Assembly: GCA_963824225.1 (NCBI GenBank)
Contig: CAWGOF010000003.1
Span: forward strand, 2,666,001 to 2,730,000
Direction: 5' to 3'
Source: CAWGOF01 sp963824225
Lineage (GTDB): Bacteria; Acidobacteriota; Polarisedimenticolia; Polarisedimenticolales; Polarisedimenticolaceae
Length of the DNA stretch: 64,000 nt
Shown here piece after piece: positions 7,968 to 17,200 of this stretch. The translations under genes were made by a program, and so were the position numbers. Numbering within the stretch: the stretch's first letter is position 1; every line of letters begins with the position of its first letter. The notes under the pieces were generated by a model. The model was not told where the DNA came from. It did not search any database and saw nothing but the letters and a program-made list of their open reading frames with translations.

Positions 7968-10777
7968 AGCACAAGACCTCGGCGGCGCTCCTCGCCGCCG
8001 CAAGCCTCGTCGATCCGTTCATCGGCACGGGCGGCCACGGCCACACGTTCCCCGGGCCGACGCTGCCGTTCGGCATGGTCCAGCTCGGGCCGGACACGCG
8101 CCTCGAGGGCTGGGACAGCTGCTCGGGCTACCACCACGACGACACGGGTCTCTACGGCTTCTCGCACACCCATCTTTCTGGCACCGGCATCCCGGACTAC
8201 GCGGACATCTTGTTCTTGCCGATCGTGGGCCAGCCGGGTCTCGAAAGCACGAAGCACCCATCCCCGTTCGACAAGGCGACCGAGACCGCGCGAGCCGGCT
8301 ACTACGCCGTCCGGCTCGATTCGGGGATCGCCGTCGAGCTGACGACGACCGAGCGCGCGGGGTTCCAGCGCTACCGCTTTCCGCCGGGGACACCGGCGCA
8401 CGTGATCGTCGATCTCGAGCACCGCGACCGTGTGCTCGAGTCGGCGCTGCGCGTCGTGAGCCCGACAGAGATCGAGGGCACGCGACGCTCGTCGTCCTGG
8501 GCCAAGGACCAGGTGGTGCACTTCGTCGCCCGGTTCTCGCGACCCTGGGCCACGACGACCGACCTGGACGGCGCCGCGCGCAAGGTCGCGCTGTCGTTCG
8601 GCGACGGAGGAGGCGAGCTGCGGATCAAGGTCGGGATCTCGGCCGTCGACGTCCACGGCGCGCGGCGCAACCTCGACGCGGAGATCCCGGGCTGGAAGTT
8701 CGATGCCGTAGCCGATGCCGCAGGAAAGCGGTGGACCGAGGTGCTCTCTCGCGTCGCGGTCGAAGGCGGGACCGTCGCCGAGCGCACGATCTTCTACACC
8801 GCGCTGTACCACGCGCTGCTGACCCCGAACGTCTACTCGGACGTCGACGGCCGATACCGCGGCATGGACGGGAAGATCCATACGGCCGAGGACCGGCGCC
8901 AGTACACCGTGTTCTCGCTGTGGGACACGTTTCGGGCGGCGCACCCGCTCCTCGTGCTCCTCGAGCCCGAGCGCACGCGGGAGATCGTCGACACGATGCT
9001 GGCCCAGTACCGCGAAGGCGGCCGGCTGCCGGTATGGGAGCTTGCGGCGAACGAGACCGACACGATGATCGGCTACCACTCGGTGTCCGTGATCGCCGAT
9101 GCGTGGCGCAAAGGGGTCCGCGGCTTCGACCGAGAGGCCGCGCTCGACGCGATGGTCGCGAGCGCGAAGCGCACACGCTTCGGGTTCCTCGACGGCCAGG
9201 ACGAGGCGGAGTCGGTGTCGAAGACCCTCGAATACGCCTACGACGACGCGTGCATCGCCGGGTTCGCTGCCGACATCGGAGAGCGTGAGATCGCCGAGGA
9301 GTTCTACCGGCGCAGCCAGGCCTGGCGGCACCTCCTCGATCCGGAGACGAAGCTCTTCCGCCCGCGGATCGGCCAGCGCTGGCTCGAGCCGTTCGACCCG
9401 CGGCGCGTCGATCTGCACTTCACCGAGGCCAACGCGTGGCAGTACGCGTTCTTCGTGCCGCACGACGTGTCAGGGATCATCGAGGCGCTCGGCGGAGATG
9501 GCCCGTTCGTCGCGCGGCTCGACGCGCTGTTCGCCGAGGACAGTCGCACGACCGGCCGCGACCAAGCCGACATCACGGGCCTGATCGGCCAGTACGCGCA
9601 CGGCAACGAGCCGAGCCATCACGTCGCCTGGCTCTACTCGTACGCCGGCCGACCTGACCGTACGGCCGAACGTGTGAGTCAGATCCGCGAGACGCTGTAC
9701 CACGCGACGCCCGACGGACTCTCGGGCAACGAGGACTGCGGCCAGATGTCGGCGTGGTACGTGTTCGCCGCCCTCGGCTTCTACCCGGCTGCTCCCGGCA
9801 CGGACGAGTACGTCGTGGCGCCGCCGCTCTTTCGCCGCGTCAGGCTCCATCTGCCGTCGGGCAAGATGTTCACGATCCGCACGGAAGGGCAGGGTCCGTA
9901 CGTCACGAGCGCACGTCTCGACGGCACGGACACCCGCCGCAGCTTCCTGCGCCACGAGGAGATCGTCCGTGGCGGCGAGCTGCTGCTACGACTGGGTGCC
10001 GCACCCGGGCCGGAATGGGGCCGTGCGCCTGCGGATCGACCGCGCTCGAGCGTTCCCGGCGAGCCGATCGTTCCTGCGCCGTTCGTTCGTCGAGGCGCCG
10101 AGCGGTTCCGCGGGTCGACATCGGTCGAGCTCGCGACCGGCGAGCCCAAGGCCACGATTCGCTGGACGACCGACGCTGCGGCGCCCGCCGAGCGCTTCAC
10201 CGCCTACACCGCACCGATCACGCTCGAAGACAGCACACGCATCCGGTTCCTGGCCGAGCACGGGGGACACAGAAGCCCGATCGTCGACGCCGGGTTCCAT
10301 CGGATTCCGAACGACTGGACGATCACACTGAGGAGCCGGCCCAACGCGCAGTACACGGCCGGTGGCCCGGATGCCCTCGTCGACGGGCTGCGAGGCTCGA
10401 CCGAGTGGCGCACCGGACGCTGGCACGGCTACCAGTACGCGGACTTCGAGGCCACGGTCGACCTGGGTCGGCCGCGCACGATGCACCGCGCCGGCGCGGG
10501 GTTCCTGCAGGACGTGCGGTCGTGGATCTGGATGCCGGTCGACGTGGTCGTCGAGGTCTCGACCGACGGCGAGAGCTTCCGGGAGATCGCGAGGATCGCG
10601 AACGAGGTGCGACCCGAGAGCACGGACGTCGTGATTCGAGATCTGACCGAGACGTTCGAGCCGACCGAGGCGCGCTACGTCCGCATCCGGGCCAAGAGCT
10701 TCGGCACGATCCCCGACTGGCACCCGGGCCACGGAGACGGCGCGTTCATCTTCGTCGACGAGATCCTGATCGAGTAG
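7964..10777 (+). CDS. GH92 alpha-mannosidase with C-terminal beta-sandwich and discoidin-like domains
   Basis: 937 residues from a TTG start coupled to the preceding gene; a start further upstream in this frame gives implausible Arg-rich text. GH92 hallmarks: VDPFIGTGGHGHTFPGP near the N-terminus, NAWQYAFFVPHD (about residue 488), GNEPSHHVAWLY (about 547) and GNEDCGQMSAWYVF (about 587). Family enzymes are calcium-dependent exo-acting alpha-mannosidases. After residue 720 there is a chitobiase-C-like sandwich (ATIRWTTDAAAP) and then an F5/8 type C domain (residues 785-935), probably for glycan binding. The signal peptide is short and weak, so the location is uncertain. Confidence 0.9.
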   Translation: MKHKTSAALLAAASLVDPFIGTGGHGHTFPGPTLPFGMVQLGPDTRLEGWDSCSGYHHDDTGLYGFSHTHLSGTGIPDYADILFLPIVGQPGLESTKHPSPFDKATETARAGYYAVRLDSGIAVELTTTERAGFQRYRFPPGTPAHVIVDLEHRDRVLESALRVVSPTEIEGTRRSSSWAKDQVVHFVARFSRPWATTTDLDGAARKVALSFGDGGGELRIKVGISAVDVHGARRNLDAEIPGWKFDAVADAAGKRWTEVLSRVAVEGGTVAERTIFYTALYHALLTPNVYSDVDGRYRGMDGKIHTAEDRRQYTVFSLWDTFRAAHPLLVLLEPERTREIVDTMLAQYREGGRLPVWELAANETDTMIGYHSVSVIADAWRKGVRGFDREAALDAMVASAKRTRFGFLDGQDEAESVSKTLEYAYDDACIAGFAADIGEREIAEEFYRRSQAWRHLLDPETKLFRPRIGQRWLEPFDPRRVDLHFTEANAWQYAFFVPHDVSGIIEALGGDGPFVARLDALFAEDSRTTGRDQADITGLIGQYAHGNEPSHHVAWLYSYAGRPDRTAERVSQIRETLYHATPDGLSGNEDCGQMSAWYVFAALGFYPAAPGTDEYVVAPPLFRRVRLHLPSGKMFTIRTEGQGPYVTSARLDGTDTRRSFLRHEEIVRGGELLLRLGAAPGPEWGRAPADRPRSSVPGEPIVPAPFVRRGAERFRGSTSVELATGEPKATIRWTTDAAAPAERFTAYTAPITLEDSTRIRFLAEHGGHRSPIVDAGFHRIPNDWTITLRSRPNAQYTAGGPDALVDGLRGSTEWRTGRWHGYQYADFEATVDLGRPRTMHRAGAGFLQDVRSWIWMPVDVVVEVSTDGESFREIARIANEVRPESTDVVIRDLTETFEPTEARYVRIRAKSFGTIPDWHPGHGDGAFIFVDEILIE

Positions 10778-10781
10778 ACGC

Positions 10782-11721
10782 TCAGACCTTCGGCCGGCGG
10801 ACGAGCGTCGTGAGCACGACCGCCGCGACGATCAATGCCGTGGCCAAGAACGTGTCGGTCGTGATCGGCTCGTCGAGCACCGCCCACCCCAGGAGCACCG
10901 CCACGACCGGGTTCACGTACGCGTAGGTCGCCACCTTGGCCGGCGTAGTCACGCGCAGGAGCCAGATGTACGCGCTGAACCCGAGCAGCGACCCGGCCAC
11001 GATCAAGTACACGAGAGAGCCGAGCGACGCGCCGGAGAAGCTCGCCGGGTCGACGCCGGTCCATTCGCCGCGGACGAAAGACGCGACGAGCAGCACGGCC
11101 CCGCCGGCGAGCATCTCCATCGCCGCAGCGAGGAGCGGCGACCTCGGCAGCGCCGCCACACGTGAATACAAGGATCCCGAGGCCCAGGAGATCGTGGCCA
11201 GCACGAGCAGGAGCGTGCCGAGCGGGTCGACCGCGCGACCCACGCTCGGATCGACCAGGACGAACACGCCGGCGAAGCCGAGGACGAGGCCGGCGATCTC
11301 GGCCTTCCGTGGACGCGTGCCCCCGGGCATCAGCGCGTGGATCGAGATCATCCACAGCGGTGTCGTCGCGATCACGAGCGCGGCGACGCCCGACTCGAAC
11401 GCGCGTCTCGGCCAGCACGACGCAGCCGTTTCCGCCGAAGAGCAACAGGCTCCCGACGATCGCCGCCGAGCGCCAGTGCACGCGCGTCGGGCGCTCGAAT
11501 TCGCCGCGCAGGACGGTCCAGGCCAGGAGGAGCGCGCCGGCGACGAGAAACCGCGTCGCCGCCATGCCGAACGGCGGCAGCGTCCCGACCGCCACGCGGA
11601 TCGCGAGATACGTCGAGCCCCACAGGATGTACACGGCGAGAAACGCGAGCACGACGAGCGTCCGGGACGGCGCGTGCGGCGCGATCCGAGAGTGAACGTC
11701 GGCCGCCGGGGCGTCGCGCAT
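10782..11721 (-). pseudogene. EamA-family (DMT) transporter, interrupted by a frameshift
   Basis: The N-terminal third reads in one frame (VVLAFLAVYILWGSTYLAIR to CVVLAETR) and the remainder in another (ESGVAALVIATTPLWM to the end); together they make one complete 10-helix EamA/YedA-type exporter. The break is at 11396-11412. Family members have about three residues between AE and SG here, which a single extra base in GTTCGAG would explain. The final half keeps the second EamA repeat (TPAKVATYAYVNPVVAVLLG). Either the gene is inactive or the assembly has an indel. An intact EamA gene lies at 61724. Confidence 0.75.
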
Positions 11722-11809
11722 CCGCGCACGTTAGCGCGGGCGTCGATTTCGGGAAAGGTCGAGAACGGAACTCGATTTCGATTCGCGGTGTATCCTCGGG
11801 ACAGCGACG

Positions 11810-12295
11810 ATGCGAATCGCCTGGTACCTGACGTTGCTCCTGGCTTCGGCGGCGCCGAGTCACGCCGCACCCGACTGCGTCGTGTCGCGACTCGTCGCCA
11901 TCGGGGATGGTTGCATCGAGCTACCCTGCGACTACCGAGCCACCTCGCGTTGGCTCATCGACATCGGCGGCGGCTACCTCGAATCTCGAACCAAGATGTC
12001 GCGAATCGAGTGGGTCAGCGGCCAGATCACCTATCCCCTCGGCATCGAGGCGGAGGGGAGAGTCGTCTGGCGCTGGCCGGCCGTTCATGGCTGGCGATTC
12101 TGGTGGCATGCACTCATAGAAACGAAGGGACGACGCTTCTATCGCGTGGCCAACTACAGTCTGATTTTGGAGGTTCCAGCGACGACGCCCGATGCGCTCA
12201 GCCAACTCGAGGCGATCGCGGCGAGCTACACACGGAGAGCAACGCCTGCCGAATGCGAGCTGCCGGAGCACGAACCGTGGCGGCTGCCCGATTGA
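11810..12295 (+). CDS. secreted protein of unknown function
   Basis: 161 residues with a clear Sec signal peptide (RIAWYLTLLLASAAPSHA). The mature part has Cys residues at CVV, CIELPC and CEL that could form disulfides, and is rich in Trp (WRFWWHALIETKG). No motif is recognised. It is divergent from the broken EamA gene with about 90 bases between them, enough for two promoters. GC content at third positions looks lower than in neighbours. Probably periplasmic. Confidence 0.6.
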   Translation: MRIAWYLTLLLASAAPSHAAPDCVVSRLVAIGDGCIELPCDYRATSRWLIDIGGGYLESRTKMSRIEWVSGQITYPLGIEAEGRVVWRWPAVHGWRFWWHALIETKGRRFYRVANYSLILEVPATTPDALSQLEAIAASYTRRATPAECELPEHEPWRLPD

Positions 12296-12301
12296 CCGGG
12301 A

Positions 12302-12697
12302 TCAGATGCCGCGCACGAGCAGATAGATCCAGTTCAGCAGCACGGCGACCGCGCCGGCGAGAACGAGCCGCGCTCGGTGACGCGGTCCGACGGTGAAGCG
12401 GTAGGTCGGGACGTCGAAGGCCCAGCGGGCTGCGGAGGCCACGCCCCACACGATCGTCAGCGCGAGCCCGGAAAAGACGAGTGGGTTCAGCGCGAAGGCT
12501 AGGACAAGCTCACCCGACAGCAGCGCCTGGACCAGCCGGGTCGTCCCGCACGTCGCGCACGGCAGTCCGGTCCACTCCTTCAGCGTGCAATGCGGAAGCG
12601 GGAGGCCGAGCCCGAGCCACGCCGCGGACAACGCTGCTCCCGTGGCCACGAGCGCGAGCGCCATCGTCCCGGGCAGGCCGTCGGTGCGTCTCGTCAC
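12302..12697 (-). CDS. DUF2752 membrane protein
   Basis: 131 residues from a GTG start that overlaps the stop of the upstream gene (GTGA at 12694-12697). It has the DUF2752 motif: CTLKEWTGLPCATCGTTRL, with a CxxCGxTR core, then NPLVF, between three or four membrane helices. The family function is unknown. It is coupled to the larger membrane protein upstream. Confidence 0.85.
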   Translation of the reverse strand: MTRRTDGLPGTMALALVATGAALSAAWLGLGLPLPHCTLKEWTGLPCATCGTTRLVQALLSGELVLAFALNPLVFSGLALTIVWGVASAARWAFDVPTYRFTVGPRHRARLVLAGAVAVLLNWIYLLVRGI

Positions 12698-13617
12698 GGC
12701 GCTCCCGCTGCCGGCGACGCCGGTGTTGGTGGGGCGGGCGGCAGAGGCGCGAGCGCCGCGTAGTCGGCGCCGAACTGCGCCAGGAACTCGAGCGAGTAGC
12801 TGCGGCGGAACACGTACAGCGGGAGCAGCAGCACGACGCCAAGGTACGGAAGGGCGGCGACGCAGCACGTCACGCACACCGCGACGCAGGCGATCGTCCC
12901 GATCACGATCGCGAGCACGATCTTGAGCAGCACGTAGAGCACGAAGATACCCAGGTGGGCCGATACGAAGGCCAGCGCTTCGCGCCACGCCACCATCACC
13001 GTCACCTGCCGCAGCCACATGATCGGGATCACGAAATCTTCGAGGATCAGACCGACGATCATGAACGCGATCAAGAGCGGCGAGAAAACGGCGACCCACA
13101 GGCTCAGGGCCAGCACGTCTCCGAAGCCGATCGGTCCGGTGATCTGCAGCAGGTCGCGAACCATGAGCGACGCGAGCGCGACGAACGTCGCGATTCCGAT
13201 CAGACCCAGGATGAGGCGGAATCCGAACAGCGAGTTTCCGAGCGTTGCGAACCGAGCCCACGGCTCGGCCACCGCGGCGCGGTCGCGCACGACACCGTCG
13301 AGGAACACGAGCTTGCCGCGACTCGAGATCCAGATGATCAGAATCGCGAGGGCTAGCCCGACGAACGCGAGGACGACGATCAGGCCGAGATGAGCGCGGA
13401 TCCAGTCGACCCCGCGATCGAGGTCCTCGAAGAAATCGTCGCGGCGCAGGCGATTGCCGAGGCCTCCGCTTCCACCCTCGCCCAGATACGCGAGCCAGGC
13501 GCAGAACCCGAGCACGAACCACTTCTCGATCTGGAACGGCCGGAACAGGATCCGCGTCGTCCGGTCGACGGCTCGGGCCAGGGGATCGAGAAGCGATGGT
13601 CGTGGGAGTTCGGCCAT
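12694..13617 (-). CDS. multi-pass membrane protein of unknown function
   Basis: 307 residues with five to six long membrane segments after an amphipathic N-terminus (LARAVDRTTRILFRPFQIEKWFVLGFCAWLAYL). The pattern, starting with RPF-x-KW-x-xLGFxAWLA, matches a group of uncharacterised bacterial membrane proteins found near DUF2752 genes. The C-terminal 25 residues are Pro/Ala-rich and cytoplasmic. Co-translated with the DUF2752 gene. The Cys-rich stretch CVAVCVTCC within a helix is unusual. No enzymatic motif is seen. Confidence 0.65.
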   Translation of the reverse strand: MAELPRPSLLDPLARAVDRTTRILFRPFQIEKWFVLGFCAWLAYLGEGGSGGLGNRLRRDDFFEDLDRGVDWIRAHLGLIVVLAFVGLALAILIIWISSRGKLVFLDGVVRDRAAVAEPWARFATLGNSLFGFRLILGLIGIATFVALASLMVRDLLQITGPIGFGDVLALSLWVAVFSPLLIAFMIVGLILEDFVIPIMWLRQVTVMVAWREALAFVSAHLGIFVLYVLLKIVLAIVIGTIACVAVCVTCCVAALPYLGVVLLLPLYVFRRSYSLEFLAQFGADYAALAPLPPAPPTPASPAAGAP

Positions 13618-13709
13618 GTAGTACCGTAAGTGCGCGCCAGCCTACGCGGGACCGCCGGCCCGGTCAAGCAGAGTTCGGTGTATGCTCGGACGCGAAAGGG
13701 GGAAGGGAT

Positions 13710-14054
13710 ATGAATATGAAGAAGAAGATCCTCGTCGCATCGATCCTCGTATGTACCGCTGTCGGCCTGGCGGTCATCGCGGCGGAAGCGCCGGTGCCGG
13801 TTCCGTCCACGGACGAGCCGCAAGCCGCGTTCGACCAGAGCGTCCCGGCCGAGCAGGAGAACGCCTGCGTCGAGCTCGAGACGTCGGAGTCGCTCGACAT
13901 GGACGGGCTCGCGCTGACGGCCGTCGCACCGCGGTGCAAGACCTGCAAGGATCGCCCGTTCTGCACGTGCACCTACCAGGGCAAGCCGCGGATCTCGTGC
14001 AACCCGTGCTGCTGGCAGGGTCCCCTGGATCCGTTCCCGATCTGCGCGGACTGA
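13710..14054 (+). CDS. small exported Cys-rich peptide
   Basis: 114 residues; ATG preceded by an AAGGGGGAAGGG purine tract. A signal sequence (NMKKKILVASILVCTAVGLAVIAAE) is followed by an acidic linker with one Cys (ENACVELE), then a compact Cys-rich end (CKTCKDRPFCTCTY, then SCNPCCWQG and PICAD) with nine Cys in about 40 residues. This looks like a disulfide-knotted or metal-binding exported peptide. No family is recognised. The precursor-like layout (leader, spacer, Cys core) is similar to that of some bacterial ribosomal peptides, but no modifying enzyme is adjacent. Confidence 0.6.
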   Translation: MNMKKKILVASILVCTAVGLAVIAAEAPVPVPSTDEPQAAFDQSVPAEQENACVELETSESLDMDGLALTAVAPRCKTCKDRPFCTCTYQGKPRISCNPCCWQGPLDPFPICAD

Positions 14055-14066
14055 TCGCACCGTTCC

Positions 14067-14107
14067 GTCGCCGCGCGTGGTTGAGCCAATCCGCGACGCG
14101 CGGCGAC
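14067..14107 (+). terminator. strong hairpin downstream of the Cys-rich peptide gene
   Basis: A perfect 12-base inverted repeat (GTCGCCGCGCGT at 14067-14078, its complement at 14096-14107) lies 12 bases after the stop. There is no T run, so it is not a classical intrinsic terminator; it may stabilise the 3' end or aid Rho-dependent ending. A second hairpin (CTCCCG/CGGGAG, 14141-14155) followed by TTT lies further on. Confidence 0.5.
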
Positions 14108-14235
14108 ACGTTACCGTTGCCCGATAGCTTGCAATAGTACCTCCCGCATCGGGAGTTTCCCCTACACACAGGGCCTTTCGGCCGGACGCCACACGAAGAT
14201 CGCGTTGCGCGTGTCTTGGGACCTCTCGTATCCTT

Positions 14236-17200
14236 TTGAACATTCCTGGGGTTGTGGTGCGTAGATTTCCGCGCTGGATTTGGCTCGGTTGGGTTCTGTT
14301 CCACTCGTCGGCGTGGTCGCTTGGCGTTCCGTTCTCGAGCGAGATCCCGATCACGAGCTCGGCAGACCAAGCGCGCTGGGTGCAGGGCGTCGACCTCGAT
14401 CGCGACGGCGACATGGACGCAGTGTCGGCCTCCTTCGGGGACGACACGATCGCGTGGTACGAGAACGACGGCGCGGAAGGGTTCACGCGGCACGTGATCG
14501 CCTCGAACGCGGTCCAGGCGCGCGCCGTGCTTGCGCGCGACGTCGATGGCGATGGGGATGTCGATGTCCTATCGGCTTCGTCGGGCGACGACACGATCGC
14601 GTGGCACGAGAACGATGGGGCCCAGGGCTTCGCCCGGCACGTCATCAGCTCCACGGCCGACGGTGCCGCGGGCGTGTGGGCGACCGACCTCGATCGCGAC
14701 GGCGACCTCGACGTGCTGTCGGCTTCGGAGACCGACAACGCGGTCGCGTGGTACGAGAACGACGGCACACAGACCTTCGTCAAGCACTTGATCAGCAGCT
14801 CGGCCGCGGGAGCCGTCTCGGTCTTTGCCGCGGATCTCGACGGCGATGGGGACGAGGACGCTCTCTCCGCATCGGCCGACGATGACAAGGTCGCGTGGTA
14901 CGAGAACCGACTCGACACGCCGACAGCAGACTTCGGCCCCGAGCTCGTGATCAGCACCGCCGCCGATGGTGCGCGGTCGGTCCGTGCCGCGGACATCGAT
15001 CGCGACGGGGACCCCGATGTGCTCTCGGCCTCGGCCGACGACGACAAGATCGCGTGGTACGAGAACCGCCTGAGCGAGCCGTCCGCCGATTTCGGCCCAC
15101 CGGCGATCGTCAGCCTGACGGCTGACTCCGCGGGCCGCGTCGACGCGGCGGATCTCGATCGAGACGGCGACCTGGATGTCCTGTCGACGTCGTTGCTCGA
15201 CGGGAAGATCGCCTGGTATGAGAACGACGGCTCGCAGGGCTTCAGCGAGCGCGCGATCGGCTCGGCCGGCCTGGCACGCGACGTCTTCACCGCCGACGTG
15301 GACGACGACGGCGACCTGGACGTGCTGTCCGCCTCGGAGCTCGACGATCGGGTGGCCTGGCGTCGGAACGAGTCGATCCACTCGACAACTGAGTTCGGCC
15401 CGCGGATCGAGATCAGCACGACCGCGTTGGGCGCGCGCTGGGTCAGTGTGGCCGATATGGATCGGGACGGCGACTTCGACGTCCAGTCCGCCTCGCACGA
15501 CGACAGCACGATCGCCTGGTACGAGAACAACGGCTCCCAGGGCTTCACGGAGCACGTCATCGGCACGGAGGAGTACCAGGCACGCTTCGTCCAGGGCGTG
15601 GACATGGACAACGACGGCGACGTGGACGTGCTGTCCTCCGCGATCACGGACGACGTCGTCGTCTGGGAGAACAACGGATCGCAGAGCTTCACGCGCCGGA
15701 TCGTCACGTCGATGGGCAGCGGCCATCGCATGGCCTGGGCCGCCGACTTCGACAACGATGGCGACCAGGACGTCGTCAACGTCGTGGAGCAGCAAGATCG
15801 GGTCGATTGGCACGAGAACGACGGATCGCTGAATTTCACCCGGCACCTGATCACCACCCTGGCCGATGGCCCGCGCGCGATCTTTCCCGCGGACCTCGAC
15901 GGCGATGGCGACATGGACGTCCTGTCCGCGTCGAACGACGACAACAAGATCGCGTGGTACGAGAACCGGTGGAACGAGGCGAGCCACGATTTCGGCCCGC
16001 AGCGCGTCATCACCACCGCGCTCGATCAGGCGCGAGCGGTCTACGCGGCCGACGTGGACGGCGACGGAGATCTCGACGCGTTGTCGGGCTCCGTGTTCGA
16101 CCGGCGCGTCGCGTGGTACGAGAACCGATTGCACGAGCCGTCCGCCGATTTCGGACCGCAACAAACGATCACGACCGCCGCGTACCTGGCGGACAACGTG
16201 GTTGCGTCGGACGTCGACTTCGACGGCGACACGGATGTCCTGTCGGCCGCCGTGCTCGACAACGAGGTCGCGTGGTACGAGAACAACGGCAGCCAGAGCT
16301 TCACCAAGCGCCGCATCAACCTCGACATGTGGGCGCACTGCGTGTTGCCGTTCGACCTCGACCAGGACGGCGATCAGGATGTCCTCATCGCCGCGGAGTT
16401 CGACCACCGCATCGCGTGGTACGAGAATCGAGGAGGCCAGTACGGCAGCTCCACGACCGCCGTGGCACCCGGTGTCGTCTGTGGCGGAGCCGTGCTCCCT
16501 CTGCTCCGCATCGTCGTGACGCACAAGGGCCGCGCGGGCGATGCCGCCGAGGAGCTCAGTCAGCTGCGCCTCGAGCTGCTCGAGGCGCCGGGCGATCCGC
16601 TGAGCGCCGCCGAGGCCAACGCGTTGATCGACGAGCTGAAGGTGTTTCGCGACACGGGATCGGGCGTCTTCGACGGTGCGGACACCGAGGTGGCAACGCT
16701 CTCCACGTTGAACCCGGTGAACGGGGTCGAGACCCTCGTCCTGCCCGACGGAGCACCGGGCGCCCAGATTCCGAGCGGCAGCTCGGCCACGTTCTTCGTC
16801 GTGGCGCGCATCGCGGCGCAGGCCACGACCGCGACGCCGAACCACTTCCGGGTGGTCCACGCCTCTCCGGCTAGCGTCGTCGAGGACGCCGTCCACGACC
16901 TGGCGCTACGCGCCGCGTTCAGCCAGCCCGTTTCGACTTCGACGGTGACCGTGGCCTGCGCGTGCACGCAGGACGCGGATGCGGACGGATACACCTGCGC
17001 CACGGACTGCAACGACGGCAACCCGGCGATCCATCCCGGCGCCGCAGAGGTCGTCTGCGACGGCGTCGACAACGACTGCGATCCGGGAACCGCCGACGGG
17101 GTCGACGCCGATGCCGACGGCTACGCCTGCGCCGCGGACTGCAACGACGGCAACCCGGCGATTCACCCCGGCGCTGACGAGATCGGCTGTGACGGCATCG

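Noticed and set aside
7682..9463. Minus-strand ORF of 593 codons opposite the GH92 gene
   Set aside because: It is antisense to a well-conserved enzyme, has Arg/Asp/Glu/Val-rich low-complexity composition and no domain; typical for high-GC DNA.
14569..16896. Minus-strand ORF of 775 codons opposite the FG-GAP repeats
   Set aside because: Its repeated text follows only from the repeats on the plus strand; no start signal or motif.
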